Source: Virgibacillus_R byunsanensis (lineage in GTDB: Bacteria > Bacillota > Bacilli > Bacillales > Amphibacillaceae). Taken from it: a stretch of DNA of 64,000 nucleotides. The stretch covers positions 50,932 to 114,931 of the forward strand of contig NZ_JBHTKJ010000026.1 of the NCBI RefSeq assembly GCF_042675965.1. The letters are read 5' to 3'. Below, piece after piece: positions 44,313 to 53,747 of the stretch (the first letter of the stretch is position 1; each line of letters opens with the position of its first letter). The translations under genes were made by a program, and so were the position numbers. Below the pieces are notes generated by a model, which saw nothing but the letters and a program-made list of their open reading frames with translations, did not search any database and had not been told where the DNA came from.

Positions 44313-46826
44313 CTATTTACCATGACAATTTTTATATTTTTTGCCACTTCCACATGGACATGGTTCATTTCTTCCAACATCATCTTTTTTCACATATGGT
44401 TTACGCGATTTTTTCTTTTCTTCCTGACCACCTGATACTGCTTGGGTATTCTTTACAACTTCCTGGCGTTGCAAATTATCCCGTATTTGAGCTTTCATAA
44501 CATATCTTGAAACCTCTTCTTCAATATTTGCCACCATTTCTTCAAACATGGCAAACCCTTCCATCTGATACTCTCTTAATGGGTCATTTTGTCCGTATGC
44601 ACGTAAATGAATACCTTGGCGTAATTGATCCATTTGATCGATATGATCCATCCATTTCGTATCTACTGTACGTAATAAAATCACTTTTTCAAACTCTCTC
44701 ATTTGCTCTTCTGAGAGTTCTTCTTGTTTTTCATCATATCGTGCACGTACTTTTTCCATGATAGTATCTGTTATTTCATCTGGCTCTTTACCTTTCAGAT
44801 CATTTACTGAGATATCTTCTTGATCCAATAGGTTTCCATAAACATATTCCGTAATTGCTTCTAAATTCCAGTTTTCGTCTAAGTCATCTTGAGTGTGTGT
44901 ACCTACAATTCTCTCAAGTGTAGAAACAATCATATTCTCGATGATTTCACGTAAATTTTCGTCGGAATCAATAACTTCAAAGCGCTGTTTATATATAATT
45001 TCACGTTGTTCACGAAGTACATCGTCATAGGACAATACTGTTTTACGAGCATCAAAGTTATTACCTTCTACTCGTTTCTGTGCTGATTCTACAGCTCGGG
45101 ATACCATTTTGCTTTCAATCGGCTGTGTATCATCCATTCCTAAGCGTTCCATCATATTACGCAGATTATCAGACCCAAACCTACGCATGAGCTCATCTTC
45201 CATAGACAAGTAGAACAACGACATACCAGGGTCTCCTTGACGACCAGAACGTCCACGTAACTGGTTATCAATTCGTCGGGATTCATGACGTTCTGTACCA
45301 ATAACTGCTAGACCACCTAATTCTTTTACACCTTCACCTAATTTAATATCCGTACCACGCCCCGCCATATTCGTTGCGATCGTAACGGCTTTCTTTTGAC
45401 CAGCATTTTCAATGATTTCCGCTTCACGATAATGATTTTTCGCGTTTAGTACGTTATGTTTAACACCGGCTTTGGTTAGTAGTTTTGAAATTAACTCAGA
45501 TGTTTCAACCGCAACAGTACCTACAAGAACCGGCTGACCAGCTTCATAAGCGTCTTTAATACTCTCAACTACAGCACGGAATTTTCCGTCCATCGTTTTA
45601 TAAATCATATCTGCTCTGTCATCACGTATAATTGGTTGATTGGTTGGAATTGCAATAACATCCATATTATAAATGTTACGGAATTCCTCTTCTTCTGTTT
45701 TTGCAGTACCAGTCATTCCAGAAAGTTTATTGTACATCCGGAAAAAATTCTGGAATGTAATGGATGCTAACGTCATACTTTCATTTTGTATCTGTAAACC
45801 TTCTTTTGCTTCAATTGCCTGATGAAGACCATTACTATATCGGCGACCTTTCATCAAACGACCAGTAAATTGGTCTACGATGACGACTTCACTTTCTTCT
45901 ATAACGTAATCTGTATCACGATGCATCGATGCGTGCGCTTTTAATGCTTGATTAATATGATGTGTTAATGTCACATGGTTTAAATCGAATAAGTTTTCAA
46001 TCTGAAAATACCGTTCTGCTTTATTAATACCTTCCTCTGTTAACTGAACACCTTTCGTCTTCTCATCATATGTGAAATCAGTATCTTTCTTTAGTCTACT
46101 AACAAATCCATCAGCTTGTTGGTACATAGAGGCTGATTTTTTAGCGGATCCAGAAATAATCAAGGGCGTTCTAGCCTCATCAATTAAAATAGAGTCTACC
46201 TCATCAATGATAGCAAAATTTAATGGACGCTGAGCCATTTGCTCTTTGTATAGAACCATATTGTCACGAAGGTAATCAAAACCATATTCATTATTCGTAC
46301 CATAAGTGATATCACAATAATAAGCTGCTCTTTTTTCTTCTTTAGTTAGTCCGTTAACATTTAAGCCTACAGTTAAACCAAGAAATTCAAATAATCGACC
46401 CATCTCCTTCGCATCACGATCAGCCAAATATTCGTTTACGGTAATGATATGAACGCCTTCTCCACCTAATGCATTTAAATATGAAGGCATAGCTGAAGCT
46501 AGTGTTTTACCTTCACCTGTTTTCATTTCAGCAATGTTACCTTCGTGTAATGCAACAGCACCTACAAGCTGAACAGGAAATGGACGCATACCTAACACTC
46601 TCTTTGATGCTTCACGAACAACCGCATATGCTTCGACTAACATATCATCTAAAGTTTCACCATTTACATATCGCTCTTTGAATTCATCTGTTTTTTGCTT
46701 TAATTCTGAATCAGACAATTTTTCATAATCAGGTTCAACCGCTTCTATCTGCTCTACTTGTTTTTGTAATCGATTTAACTGCTTTTGATTTCCATCTCCA
46801 AAAATTTTCGTCAATAATCCAGCCAT
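44313..46826 (-). CDS. secA: Preprotein translocase ATPase SecA
   Basis: 837 residues from ATG 46826, seven bases after GAGGAG. DEAD-like motor: Walker A MKTGEGKTLASAM, DEVDSILIDEARTPL, motif VI QLRGRSGRQGDPG; C-terminal zinc motif CPCGSGKKYKNCH that binds SecB-type partners or the membrane. Drives Sec-dependent export of, for example, the lipoproteins in this window. Confidence 0.98.
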   Translation of the reverse strand: MAGLLTKIFGDGNQKQLNRLQKQVEQIEAVEPDYEKLSDSELKQKTDEFKERYVNGETLDDMLVEAYAVVREASKRVLGMRPFPVQLVGAVALHEGNIAEMKTGEGKTLASAMPSYLNALGGEGVHIITVNEYLADRDAKEMGRLFEFLGLTVGLNVNGLTKEEKRAAYYCDITYGTNNEYGFDYLRDNMVLYKEQMAQRPLNFAIIDEVDSILIDEARTPLIISGSAKKSASMYQQADGFVSRLKKDTDFTYDEKTKGVQLTEEGINKAERYFQIENLFDLNHVTLTHHINQALKAHASMHRDTDYVIEESEVVIVDQFTGRLMKGRRYSNGLHQAIEAKEGLQIQNESMTLASITFQNFFRMYNKLSGMTGTAKTEEEEFRNIYNMDVIAIPTNQPIIRDDRADMIYKTMDGKFRAVVESIKDAYEAGQPVLVGTVAVETSELISKLLTKAGVKHNVLNAKNHYREAEIIENAGQKKAVTIATNMAGRGTDIKLGEGVKELGGLAVIGTERHESRRIDNQLRGRSGRQGDPGMSLFYLSMEDELMRRFGSDNLRNMMERLGMDDTQPIESKMVSRAVESAQKRVEGNNFDARKTVLSYDDVLREQREIIYKQRFEVIDSDENLREIIENMIVSTLERIVGTHTQDDLDENWNLEAITEYVYGNLLDQEDISVNDLKGKEPDEITDTIMEKVRARYDEKQEELSEEQMREFEKVILLRTVDTKWMDHIDQMDQLRQGIHLRAYGQNDPLREYQMEGFAMFEEMVANIEEEVSRYVMKAQIRDNLQRQEVVKNTQAVSGGQEEKKKSRKPYVKKDDVGRNEPCPCGSGKKYKNCHGK

Positions 46827-46876
46827 ATAAACGCTCCTCAATAATATAAATAAAACTTCTTTTAGTAGTTTAATTA

Positions 46877-46965
46877 TTAGAAAACTGGCATTCGTCAAGC
46901 TTTTATGGCGAATGACCTAGTAACACTTATGCAGATAAGGAAGTTTTATGCTCTCTTACCTACAA
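46877..46965. repeat. Double-hairpin repeat, family B copy 6
   Basis: TAGAAAACTGGCATTCG start, GGCGAATGACCTAGTAACAC block also present in copy 3, end GATAAGGAAGTTTTATGC. Lies just upstream of the secA start, so may be transcribed in its leader. Confidence 0.75.
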
Positions 46966-47070
46966 AATAAAATATAAACATCTATAGTTATTTTAGTCTA
47001 TCTTAAATAATAACATTTTATAAAGCTGTATGACAACTACTTGGACACTCGAGACCTGTCTTGAAAGTAC

Positions 47071-47110
47071 ATAAAAAAGAGTAGTTCGAGGGTAAACTAC
47101 TCTTTTATTA
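47071..47110. terminator. Bidirectional terminator after the 54-codon gene
   Basis: Perfect 12-bp stem AAAAGAGTAGTT (47075-47086) / AACTACTCTTTT (47095-47106) flanked by A and T runs. Confidence 0.85.
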
Positions 47111-47170
47111 AAACCATACATGTGGGAGTTATGTGGAATATTGGGAGAAACTCATTACGTGGAAATCTTG

Positions 47171-47335
47171 TTACGGAAACGAAAAGTTATGTTCCTTGTT
47201 ATGTTCTTGGGCATATAGTTCAGAAAGCCTTCGATTTGTCACAGCAATTATTTCTACTAACTGGGTGATGGTTTCTTCATGTTGTTGAACTTTTAAAACT
47301 AGATCATTAAATGTTAGACACTCATTGTCATCCAT
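47171..47335 (-). CDS. Small protein of unknown function (54 residues)
   Basis: Begins MDDNECLTFNDLVLKVQQHE, continues with ETITQLVEIIAVTNRRLSEL and ends HNFSFP. The ATG at 47335 is six bases after a strong AAGGGGG site, and a terminator follows the stop by about 65 bases, so this looks like a real monocistronic gene. The middle is a likely amphipathic coiled-coil helix (heptad-like Leu/Ile/Val spacing from residues 11-41); no signal peptide. I do not recognise the family; a helical dimer or small regulator is possible. Confidence 0.7.
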   Translation of the reverse strand: MDDNECLTFNDLVLKVQQHEETITQLVEIIAVTNRRLSELYAQEHNKEHNFSFP

Positions 47336-47567
47336 AACTTACCCCCTTCTTAGTCTCTTCGATATAGTTATATCATGTAATTAGATTGGAATGCTAATTG
47401 CCATTTTTCAATTTTAGAGTTGTATTCGACAAATTTTTTAGTGTATTTCGGTATTTTGTCAGTGAATAAAATTGAATCCTATTAAAATGCGACATTTTAA
47501 CCGTCTATTTTTTAATTTTAGTATTTCGTATGACAATTTTCGACAACGATCGATCCAGCTGTTTGTA

Positions 47568-47908
47568 CAAAAGCAAAAGCGTCTTGAAAGACACGACAAG
47601 CATAAACAGGTCGCGTAGTGTGGATGGGAGTTGAACTGCTTAATGTCCCCGAGTGTCTAGGCGCTTGTCGATGAAAACGCCACGTCCTTGAAAAAGAAAA
47701 CAGCTATTTCTTCGTATGATGCTTTTTAAGAGAACCTTCCCTTATCCTGTAGCGTTATCGGTACTAGTACGTCCCGAAAAAGAAGTTCGCTTAACTTCGT
47801 ACGATGTTAAGCTGTATGAAGTACTCTTTGTTCTGTATGTCGAACTGAATGTGGCTTACACAGTCAATAAATTATCCACCCGATCCTAATTTTATAATTT
47901 CCTAGACT
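47568..47908. repeat. Mosaic repeat related to families A and AAAGACACGACAAGC
   Basis: First part (AAAAGCAAAAGCGTCTTG, AAAGACACGACAAGCATAAA) matches 36872 and 19401; the last part (TCAATAAATTATCCAC, TCCTAATTTTATAATTTCC) matches the ends of family A copies 1 and 3. Non-coding. Confidence 0.65.
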
Positions 47909-47998
47909 ATTAGAAGACTTGGCTTATCGCCAAGCCTTAATGGTTAAATCCTAGGATGTACTTTGGTAGATAAGAAAGCATATGCTTTCTTATCTACT
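47909..47998. repeat. Double-hairpin repeat, family B copy 7
   Basis: TTAGAAGACTTGGCTTATCG start with CTTGGC-TTATC-GCCAAG hairpin, end GATAAGAAAGCATATGCTTTC. Confidence 0.8.
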
Positions 47999-47999
47999 T

Positions 48000-48030
48000 A
48001 AAAGACGACCCCTGTAGGAGTCGCCTTTTT
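48000..48030 (-). terminator. Terminator of hpf
   Basis: AAAAGACGAC pairs with GTCGCCTTTT around CCCTGTAGGA, 12 bases after the hpf stop; an A/T-rich flank on each side. Confidence 0.8.
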
Positions 48031-48041
48031 CGTACTTATTA

Positions 48042-48593
48042 TTAAGCATTTGGCTCGATTAGTCCATATTTGCCGTCGTTTCGGCGATAGACAACATTTG
48101 TTTCACCTGAAATATCGCTAGTGAATACATAAAATGCATGACCTAGCATATCCATTTGCAATACAGCTTCCTCAGAATCCATAGGCTTTAAATCGAATCT
48201 TTTTGTTTTAACTATTTCTATTTCATCCGCTTCCGCTTCAGCATTATTAGCTTCTTTTTCAAGTTCAGCAAAAATATGTTTTGGAGAACCTTCTTGTCTG
48301 AATTTACGATTTACTTTTGTTTTATATTTTCGAATTTGCCTCTCAAGTTTATCTACTACAAGATCAATAGCAGCATATAAATCTACGTGTTGTACCTCTC
48401 CTCGCAATAACAAGTTTGTCATTGGAATCGTAACCTCAATTCGCTGCTCATCATTATAGACACTTAAGTTCACATGTACATCGGAGGTTGGTGGTGTATC
48501 AAAGTATCTTTCTAGTTTACTAATCTTCTTTTCTACGTAATCCCTTATGGCTCCAGTCACCTCAAGGTTTTCCCCACGAATATTGTATTTCAT
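48042..48593 (-). CDS. hpf: Long-form ribosome hibernation promoting factor
   Basis: 183 residues: the N-terminal ribosome-binding domain (MKYNIRGENLEVTGAIRDYV, about 1-100), a linker, and the C-terminal dimerisation domain (KTKRFDLKPMDSEEAVLQMD to YGLIEP). Long HPF joins two 70S ribosomes into inactive 100S dimers in stationary phase and stress. Upstream on the minus strand is a TATAAT -10, and the flanking sequence may also hold stress sigma sites that I cannot define. In the B. subtilis position after fliT (yvyD). Confidence 0.96.
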   Translation of the reverse strand: MKYNIRGENLEVTGAIRDYVEKKISKLERYFDTPPTSDVHVNLSVYNDEQRIEVTIPMTNLLLRGEVQHVDLYAAIDLVVDKLERQIRKYKTKVNRKFRQEGSPKHIFAELEKEANNAEAEADEIEIVKTKRFDLKPMDSEEAVLQMDMLGHAFYVFTSDISGETNVVYRRNDGKYGLIEPNA

Positions 48594-48740
48594 AAAAAGT
48601 GTCCTCCTTTCATCTTATATATATTATACTATGTTTCCCTCCATAATTCCTGCTTAAACTATTGATTATTTGTGGCAGAATTCGCAGGATTTGTTACCGC
48701 TTTCATTGAAACCCTTCACACGTACGGTTCTGCAAAAAAA

Positions 48741-48773
48741 TAAAAACACCCCCTGAAATTCAGAAAGTGTTTA
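48741..48773 (-). terminator. Terminator of the flagellar late operon
   Basis: TAAACACTTTCTG...CAGGGGGTGTTTTTA stem followed on the minus strand by a T-run, just past the fliT stop. Confidence 0.85.
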
Positions 48774-48781
48774 TTATTATT

Positions 48782-49135
48782 TCACTTTTTATTATCTAGG
48801 AACATTCCATCCATTGCCTGTACACTTTTATACGGATTTATATACGACTGATTTGATTTCTTTTGTTTCTTCATTTGTTTCATTTCTTGTTTTAGTGAAT
48901 CAAAAAGATCATTCATCTGTTCTTCTATTTTTTCATTTAACACAACAACTTCTTTACCAATTATTTTTTCATCTGCTGTAAGCGGGGGAGTTACCTGGTT
49001 CAAATAGTCTCCTCGCTGTTCAATTAACTGATTCACAGTTGTAATAATTTCTTCACGGTTTTTAGACGAGATCGTTTGATTTAAGATTTTATCTAGCTGC
49101 ACTGTTATATTATAAAGACGACTCAGACGATTCAT
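48782..49135 (-). CDS. fliT: Flagellar protein FliT
   Basis: 117 residues from ATG 49135, which overlaps the fliS stop (TGATG). Largely helical (RLYNITVQLDKILNQTISS; VVVLNEKIEEQMNDLFDSLK). FliT is the chaperone of the filament cap FliD. Identified by position fliD-fliS-fliT and size; sequence is poorly conserved across the family. Confidence 0.8.
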   Translation of the reverse strand: MNRLSRLYNITVQLDKILNQTISSKNREEIITTVNQLIEQRGDYLNQVTPPLTADEKIIGKEVVVLNEKIEEQMNDLFDSLKQEMKQMKKQKKSNQSYINPYKSVQAMDGMFLDNKK

Positions 49136-49539
49136 CAGACTCTGGCACCTTGTGCAGAATATTGATTTTGCCTTGTTTTTAAAATAACCTGTTTCCATGT
49201 ATCACGAAATTCAGTAGTAAGTTGTAAAACTTCCTCCAGTGCAGCGACTTCATTATTAATATTTCCCTCTCGAAGTCTATGCGTCATATACTCATATAAT
49301 GGAAGAATTTGCTTGGATATTTCAGCTTTTTGGTCTAATGTTACCATCAGTTCCTGAATGATATTTTGGGCCTTCTGAATATTTGTATTTTTCGCTTCAT
49401 AATACTGCTGATCCATATCTTTAATAGCTTGCTTAATGAATTTGATACACCCGTTATATAACATAAGCGTTAATTCACCTTTAGAAGCAGTATTCACAGA
49501 ATTATTTTGATATGTTTGATAGTGTTTGCTCGCTGACAT
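49135..49539 (-). CDS. fliS: Flagellin export chaperone FliS
   Basis: 134 residues, four-helix bundle; the motif LTLMLYNGCIKFIKQA is the FliS hallmark. Binds the C-terminus of flagellin to stop premature polymerisation, and in B. subtilis works with FliW in the flagellin homeostasis loop. 47 bases after fliD. Confidence 0.94.
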   Translation of the reverse strand: MSASKHYQTYQNNSVNTASKGELTLMLYNGCIKFIKQAIKDMDQQYYEAKNTNIQKAQNIIQELMVTLDQKAEISKQILPLYEYMTHRLREGNINNEVAALEEVLQLTTEFRDTWKQVILKTRQNQYSAQGARV

Positions 49540-49586
49540 ACGGCATTCTACACTCCTTTATTAATACCTTTCTATAGAGGCAATGA

Positions 49587-51086
49587 CTACATCATTCCGC
49601 CTCCGCCACTAAATTGTGCTAATTGTGCTGATTGCTGGTTCATTCGTTGTATTGCCTTCTCCATTTGTGTGAATTGGCTCCAGTAACGGTTTTCTTTTTG
49701 CACCAATCGATCTTCAAATGCTGCAATTCTGGTGGTTACATCTTTCATACGTTTTCCTAGTGTATAATTTTCAAGGGTATCTGTTCCTTTTCCAGCACGC
49801 TCTTCTATTTTACTCATGGTAGATTCAACAGCATCCTCTAATCGGTTAACAAGCCCACGACTATCACCTTCTGCATTATTGGAAAACAGTTTTTGCACAT
49901 CACCTGGATTATCGCGTAGTGCATTTTTTAAATCAGTTTCATTAACTTCTAGCTTTCCGCCATCCATATAATTACTTGAAGTTTTAATCCCTATTTGAGT
50001 TAGAGAAGTTATATCTCCACCCGTTTCAACGGTCGAATACCAGCTTTGTCGCATGGAAAATAATCCGCTGGAAATCGATGACTCTCCACGTAGTAAACCA
50101 CTTTTTGCTTTTTCTTCCCAAAGTTCAATTTGCTTTTCAGACATATCTTCTTTTTGTTCATCAGTTAATGGCTTATAATCACGAAACTTCTCTTCCTGTT
50201 GAGTACCATTTAACGTTTCTACTACTTCGTTGTACTTATCAACGAAATCCATGATCTTTTCAAAACTAGATTCCACATTATTTGTAACCGTTAAACTAGC
50301 ACTTCCTTCACTTTTGAATTGAAAATTGACACCGTTTAACTGGTAGGAGTTGGTTTTTGATTCCATTACAGTAGCTAATCCGTTATAAGTGAATTGTGCG
50401 TTTTCACCACCATCTTCTTGAGTTGGGTCCAGGTTTAATACGTCAGTAAAAAATGCGTTGTCAGTTCCGTTAAAGTCTATTTCACTACCGTTTTCATTGT
50501 AATTACCTGTTCTAATCGTTTCCATAATAACTTTCTGTGAAGGTTCATCAAAAAAGGCACGAACATTATTATCTGCGTCGGTAATCCGCTTTAGCACATC
50601 ATTTAATGAATCACCATCTTTAACTTCAAAAGTATGTTCCTTCATTCCTTCTGTTTCTTCATCATACGTAGAAAATTTATATGTTCCATTATTCACATCC
50701 GTTGTGAACTGTTGAGTATTCATAGATTCATTGGGGTCAATCTCTTGGCCAATAGCTGACTGACTTATATTTATCGCAGAGGTGGCCATTTGTGTTACTT
50801 CTATATTATACAACCCATTATCTGCACTTGAAGAAGCAGTAGCCGTTACAGCACTCTCATTCGATGAACTTACCGACTTAGAATTATACGTACTACTCAT
50901 CTTCATATTCAACATCATATCGTCTAATTCTAGTAACTTCTTATTTATATCTCGAAAGCTGTCACGTTGCCATGTAAGCTTAGTTTGATCTTGTTCCATC
51001 TTCTGTAATGGCATTCTTTCAGCTTCCATCAATTTGCCAACAAGTGAATCAATATCCATCCCTGAAGCTAAACCACCGATACGCAT
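49587..51086 (-). CDS. fliD: Flagellar filament cap FliD
   Basis: 499 residues. N-terminal MRIGGLASGMDIDSLVGKLM and C-terminal coiled coil (RIAAFEDRLVQKENRYWSQF...RMNQQSAQLAQ) form the D0/D1 core; an acidic middle domain is exposed. Caps the growing filament and folds flagellin. Ends in GGGGMM. Confidence 0.96.
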   Translation of the reverse strand: MRIGGLASGMDIDSLVGKLMEAERMPLQKMEQDQTKLTWQRDSFRDINKKLLELDDMMLNMKMSSTYNSKSVSSSNESAVTATASSSADNGLYNIEVTQMATSAINISQSAIGQEIDPNESMNTQQFTTDVNNGTYKFSTYDEETEGMKEHTFEVKDGDSLNDVLKRITDADNNVRAFFDEPSQKVIMETIRTGNYNENGSEIDFNGTDNAFFTDVLNLDPTQEDGGENAQFTYNGLATVMESKTNSYQLNGVNFQFKSEGSASLTVTNNVESSFEKIMDFVDKYNEVVETLNGTQQEEKFRDYKPLTDEQKEDMSEKQIELWEEKAKSGLLRGESSISSGLFSMRQSWYSTVETGGDITSLTQIGIKTSSNYMDGGKLEVNETDLKNALRDNPGDVQKLFSNNAEGDSRGLVNRLEDAVESTMSKIEERAGKGTDTLENYTLGKRMKDVTTRIAAFEDRLVQKENRYWSQFTQMEKAIQRMNQQSAQLAQFSGGGGMM

Positions 51087-51101
51087 TATAGATCAACTCC
51101 T

Positions 51102-51455
51102 TTATACTTTTTCATCCACTAAAAATCCCATGAATTCTGCCATTGCCGCATACATGTCAAGCATTTTCTCAGGTGGAATCTCTTTGACAACTTCGTCTGT
51201 ACTAGTGTTAACTACCTTTACATAGTACTTATCCAATTTATCATGTAATTCAAATTTTAAATTTGTTCGTTCTGGTTCCATAAATTCATTTAGTTTAGAG
51301 ACTACTGTTTCCACTTCTTCTGTGGTAATCCTTTTTTCATCTTTTGGTTTTTGTTCATGCTCTTCTATAGAATTACTTTCAGTAGGTGCTTTACTCTTTA
51401 TGTTTTCTCTATGTTGCAAGGGTTGTGATCTACTTCCAATTTGTTCAAATCTCAT
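51102..51455 (-). CDS. flaG: FlaG family protein (YvyC)
   Basis: 117 residues. Hydrophilic N-terminal half, conserved FlaG core in the second half (LKFELHDKLDKYYVKVVNTS...VVKEIPPEKMLDMYAAMAEF). Filament-length related in other species; role in Bacilli unclear. Sixteen bases before fliD. Directly upstream is csrA, where B. subtilis has hag. Confidence 0.9.
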   Translation of the reverse strand: MRFEQIGSRSQPLQHRENIKSKAPTESNSIEEHEQKPKDEKRITTEEVETVVSKLNEFMEPERTNLKFELHDKLDKYYVKVVNTSTDEVVKEIPPEKMLDMYAAMAEFMGFLVDEKV

Positions 51456-51493
51456 TGCCCTAGCATCTCCTCTTACATGTCTACTTTTTACTT

Positions 51494-51520
51494 ATATCGG
51501 AAAAGATTGCTTCGTTGTGA
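51494..51520 (-). promoter_or_regulatory. Possible sigma-D -10 element before flaG
   Basis: TCCGATAT (51501-51494, minus) matches seven of eight bases of the sigma-D -10 GCCGATAT, but no TAAA stands at the proper 15-base distance (TCAC is there). Weak on its own. Confidence 0.3.
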
Positions 51521-51525
51521 AGCTT

Positions 51526-51756
51526 TTATGTACGATCTTTATCATTATTTATTAAATCAAGTAAATCTGCTGATAGATTTACAGCTTCATTATTTTGATC
51601 TTGAATATCAAGATATATTTCTTTTCTGTAAATATCTACATACTTAGGTGCATTAATTCCCAGCTTAATTTGATCTCCTTCTATTCCGAGTACTTTTATT
51701 TCTATGTCCTCACCTATTTGAATTGCTTCATTCTTTTTTCTCGTTAATACCAGCAT
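51526..51756 (-). CDS. csrA: RNA-binding translational repressor CsrA
   Basis: 76 residues: MLVLTRKKNEAIQIGEDIEI, the RNA-binding strand, followed by GDQIKLGINAPKYVDIYRKE, the second. Represses translation of flagellin by binding GGA sites in the hag leader; FliW releases it. Starts two bases after fliW, in one translational unit. Its usual target hag is not adjacent here. Confidence 0.96.
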   Translation of the reverse strand: MLVLTRKKNEAIQIGEDIEIKVLGIEGDQIKLGINAPKYVDIYRKEIYLDIQDQNNEAVNLSADLLDLINNDKDRT

Positions 51757-51758
51757 GA

Positions 51759-52196
51759 TTAATCTCCTTTCGCTTCTATTGTTATAGAAGCTTTTGACGG
51801 ATAGTCATCAGTATTCAAAATGAATTGTTTTCCAGTTCCATTATTTGCATTGATAATAACAGGTGCTTTTAAATTTATAGTACTCTGATCAAACGGTTTT
51901 CTTAATGTAATAATCGCCAGAACAACCACATCTTTTTGGTCGTTCAAATTTAACGTTTCAATAATAGCATCATCTAATTCAAATGAATACGCTTGATAGA
52001 AATGATATGGGTTTGTCACGATAAAAGCGGTATTGGAAGTTTGAGTTGATTGTAAAACTTGAAATAAAGGATTACCTGGTAAGTCTAATAATACAAATTT
52101 AGTCTCCTCCACAAATCCTGGCAACCCATTAGGGAAAGTTATGCATTTAGATGTATCTATTTCTACTTCTCCTAAATATTTTGTTTCAATGTTCAT
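51759..52196 (-). CDS. fliW: Flagellar assembly factor FliW
   Basis: 145 residues with the FliW core ITFPNGLPGFVEETKFVLLD and the region around NPYHFYQAYSFELDD. Binds CsrA or flagellin in alternation, linking hag translation to export. Directly upstream of csrA in operon. Confidence 0.95.
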   Translation of the reverse strand: MNIETKYLGEVEIDTSKCITFPNGLPGFVEETKFVLLDLPGNPLFQVLQSTQTSNTAFIVTNPYHFYQAYSFELDDAIIETLNLNDQKDVVVLAIITLRKPFDQSTINLKAPVIINANNGTGKQFILNTDDYPSKASITIEAKGD

Positions 52197-52212
52197 TTTT
52201 TACCATCCTTTT

Positions 52213-52785
52213 TTATACCGATTCAGTGAAAAGATTTACAACGTCAATTTCTAAACTTTGATACTGTTTCATACTAGTATCGACAGCACCTTTTTCATAT
52301 TGGTGTGTTGGCTTATTTACTCTAGCTTCTATAATTGGTTTGTTAACTTTTACATTTATGTCTACTTCAGAAGGCTGGAAAGAAGTTTTTACCGCAAAAT
52401 GCGATGGGATGAATTCAATAGCTAAGGATTTCATACCTTCAAAACTATTTTGCGCTGCTTGGCGGGGAATTGGACTACCTTGATTTTCAATTTCCATCAA
52501 TTCATTCCCTTGTTGTGCTTTTCGAGCAATACCTTCAAAAAGTCCTTGTTTCCCTTCATTGGCAAATTGCTTAATACGTTTTGAAATATGCATTAACCCC
52601 ATATCTTCCCATGCCTGTGTTTGATCAATGGTTAGCCTGGAAGGGGTTGTGTTAATTGATATATCTGCCTGCGGCTGTTGTATGAATAGATCAGCTTTTG
52701 GTTGTTTTATGTATTGTTTACCGTTCGTTTGCTGAATTTGAATTTGGGCCATTTGTGAATTCATCCGAATTTGCGGTAGTTGCAT
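52213..52785 (-). CDS. yviE: YviE-like flagellar-operon protein
   Basis: 190 residues from ATG 52785 (GGGGG site). Gln/Ile-rich N-terminal repeats (ADLFIQQPQADISINTTPS) and two motifs VKVNKPIIEARVNKP. Present in the same place between flgL and fliW in B. subtilis. No signal; function unknown, presumably motility-related. Confidence 0.78.
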   Translation of the reverse strand: MQLPQIRMNSQMAQIQIQQTNGKQYIKQPKADLFIQQPQADISINTTPSRLTIDQTQAWEDMGLMHISKRIKQFANEGKQGLFEGIARKAQQGNELMEIENQGSPIPRQAAQNSFEGMKSLAIEFIPSHFAVKTSFQPSEVDINVKVNKPIIEARVNKPTHQYEKGAVDTSMKQYQSLEIDVVNLFTESV

Positions 52786-52850
52786 AAACTTCCCCCTCAT
52801 TTAAGAAACAAAACCCCGGACACTAAAACAAAAGTGGCCAGGGCTAACTT

Positions 52851-53738
52851 TTACCGTAGAAAGTCTAGTAAAGATGGTTGTATAATGCGTGATCCAGCTG
52901 AAAGGGCAGCACGATGGACACTTTCTTGGGTAATTAAATTAGTAATTGCTTCTTCGTAATCAACGTCCTCATTATTAGCCATCGTTTCAGTTGCAATGAT
53001 TTTTTGTTCACTTAAGCGATTTTCCACCAGTTCTAACCTATTCATACGATTACCAAGGTCAGCTCTAGCATTGATGATGTTATCAATATTAGCATCAATT
53101 GTTTCAATACTTGCCTCAATTCCCTCTTGGTTATTATTACCAAGGTCATCTATAAGCCCCTGAATATTTACAAATAGATCATCTCCGCTAGCAGGATCTC
53201 CAGAAAATACATCTTCAGGATTTACATTTGCTTGAAGTTTGGTGCCGTTTGCTACTTCAATATATACTGGTTTAACACTGTAATTTGGAGTCCCGTCCAC
53301 ATCAAATGGTGCTTCATCTGTATTGGTACCATTAAAAATGTATTTCCCGTTTACTTTTGTGTTACCAATATCTACAAGATGCTCTTTTAACTGCTCCGCT
53401 TCTTGCATGATGTTTTTACGTTCTTCTTGATCGTACGTATCGTTGCTTGCTTGAACTGCTAATTCTCGTAATTTTTGCATACCCTGAACTGCCTTATCCA
53501 ATGCAGCATCCGAATTATCCATCCAGTTATGTACTTCGTTGGTATTACGTTGGAATTGTTCAACTTCAGTAACTTGTGAACGATAATTAATCCCTTTCAT
53601 TGCAATTACCGGATCATCAGAAGGCCGGTTTATTTTCTTCCCAGTCGAAAGTTGATTCATATACGTATCCATTTTTGAATAACTACCGGACAAATTCCGC
53701 AGCATATTATTCGATAACATACTCTGTGTAATTCGCAT
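52851..53738 (-). CDS. flgL: Hook-filament junction protein FlgL
   Basis: 295 residues, flagellin-like N- and C-terminal coiled coils: MRITQSMLSNNMLRNLSGSY, STGKKINRPSDDP and C-terminal ESVHRAALSAGSRIIQPSLL. Second junction protein, ten bases after flgK. Confidence 0.95.
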   Translation of the reverse strand: MRITQSMLSNNMLRNLSGSYSKMDTYMNQLSTGKKINRPSDDPVIAMKGINYRSQVTEVEQFQRNTNEVHNWMDNSDAALDKAVQGMQKLRELAVQASNDTYDQEERKNIMQEAEQLKEHLVDIGNTKVNGKYIFNGTNTDEAPFDVDGTPNYSVKPVYIEVANGTKLQANVNPEDVFSGDPASGDDLFVNIQGLIDDLGNNNQEGIEASIETIDANIDNIINARADLGNRMNRLELVENRLSEQKIIATETMANNEDVDYEEAITNLITQESVHRAALSAGSRIIQPSLLDFLR

Positions 53739-53747
53739 CCGTTTTAC

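Noticed and set aside
44246..44383. Upstream extension of the prfB first frame
   Set aside because: It reads through the hairpin after secA and lacks a ribosome site; the ATG at 44245 has GAGGTG and gives the known RF2 N-terminus.
48594..48700. Sigma-B or sigma-H promoter before hpf
   Set aside because: B. subtilis hpf has such promoters, but here I can only point to a sigma-A-like TATAAT; the AGGAATT stretch lacks a matching downstream element.
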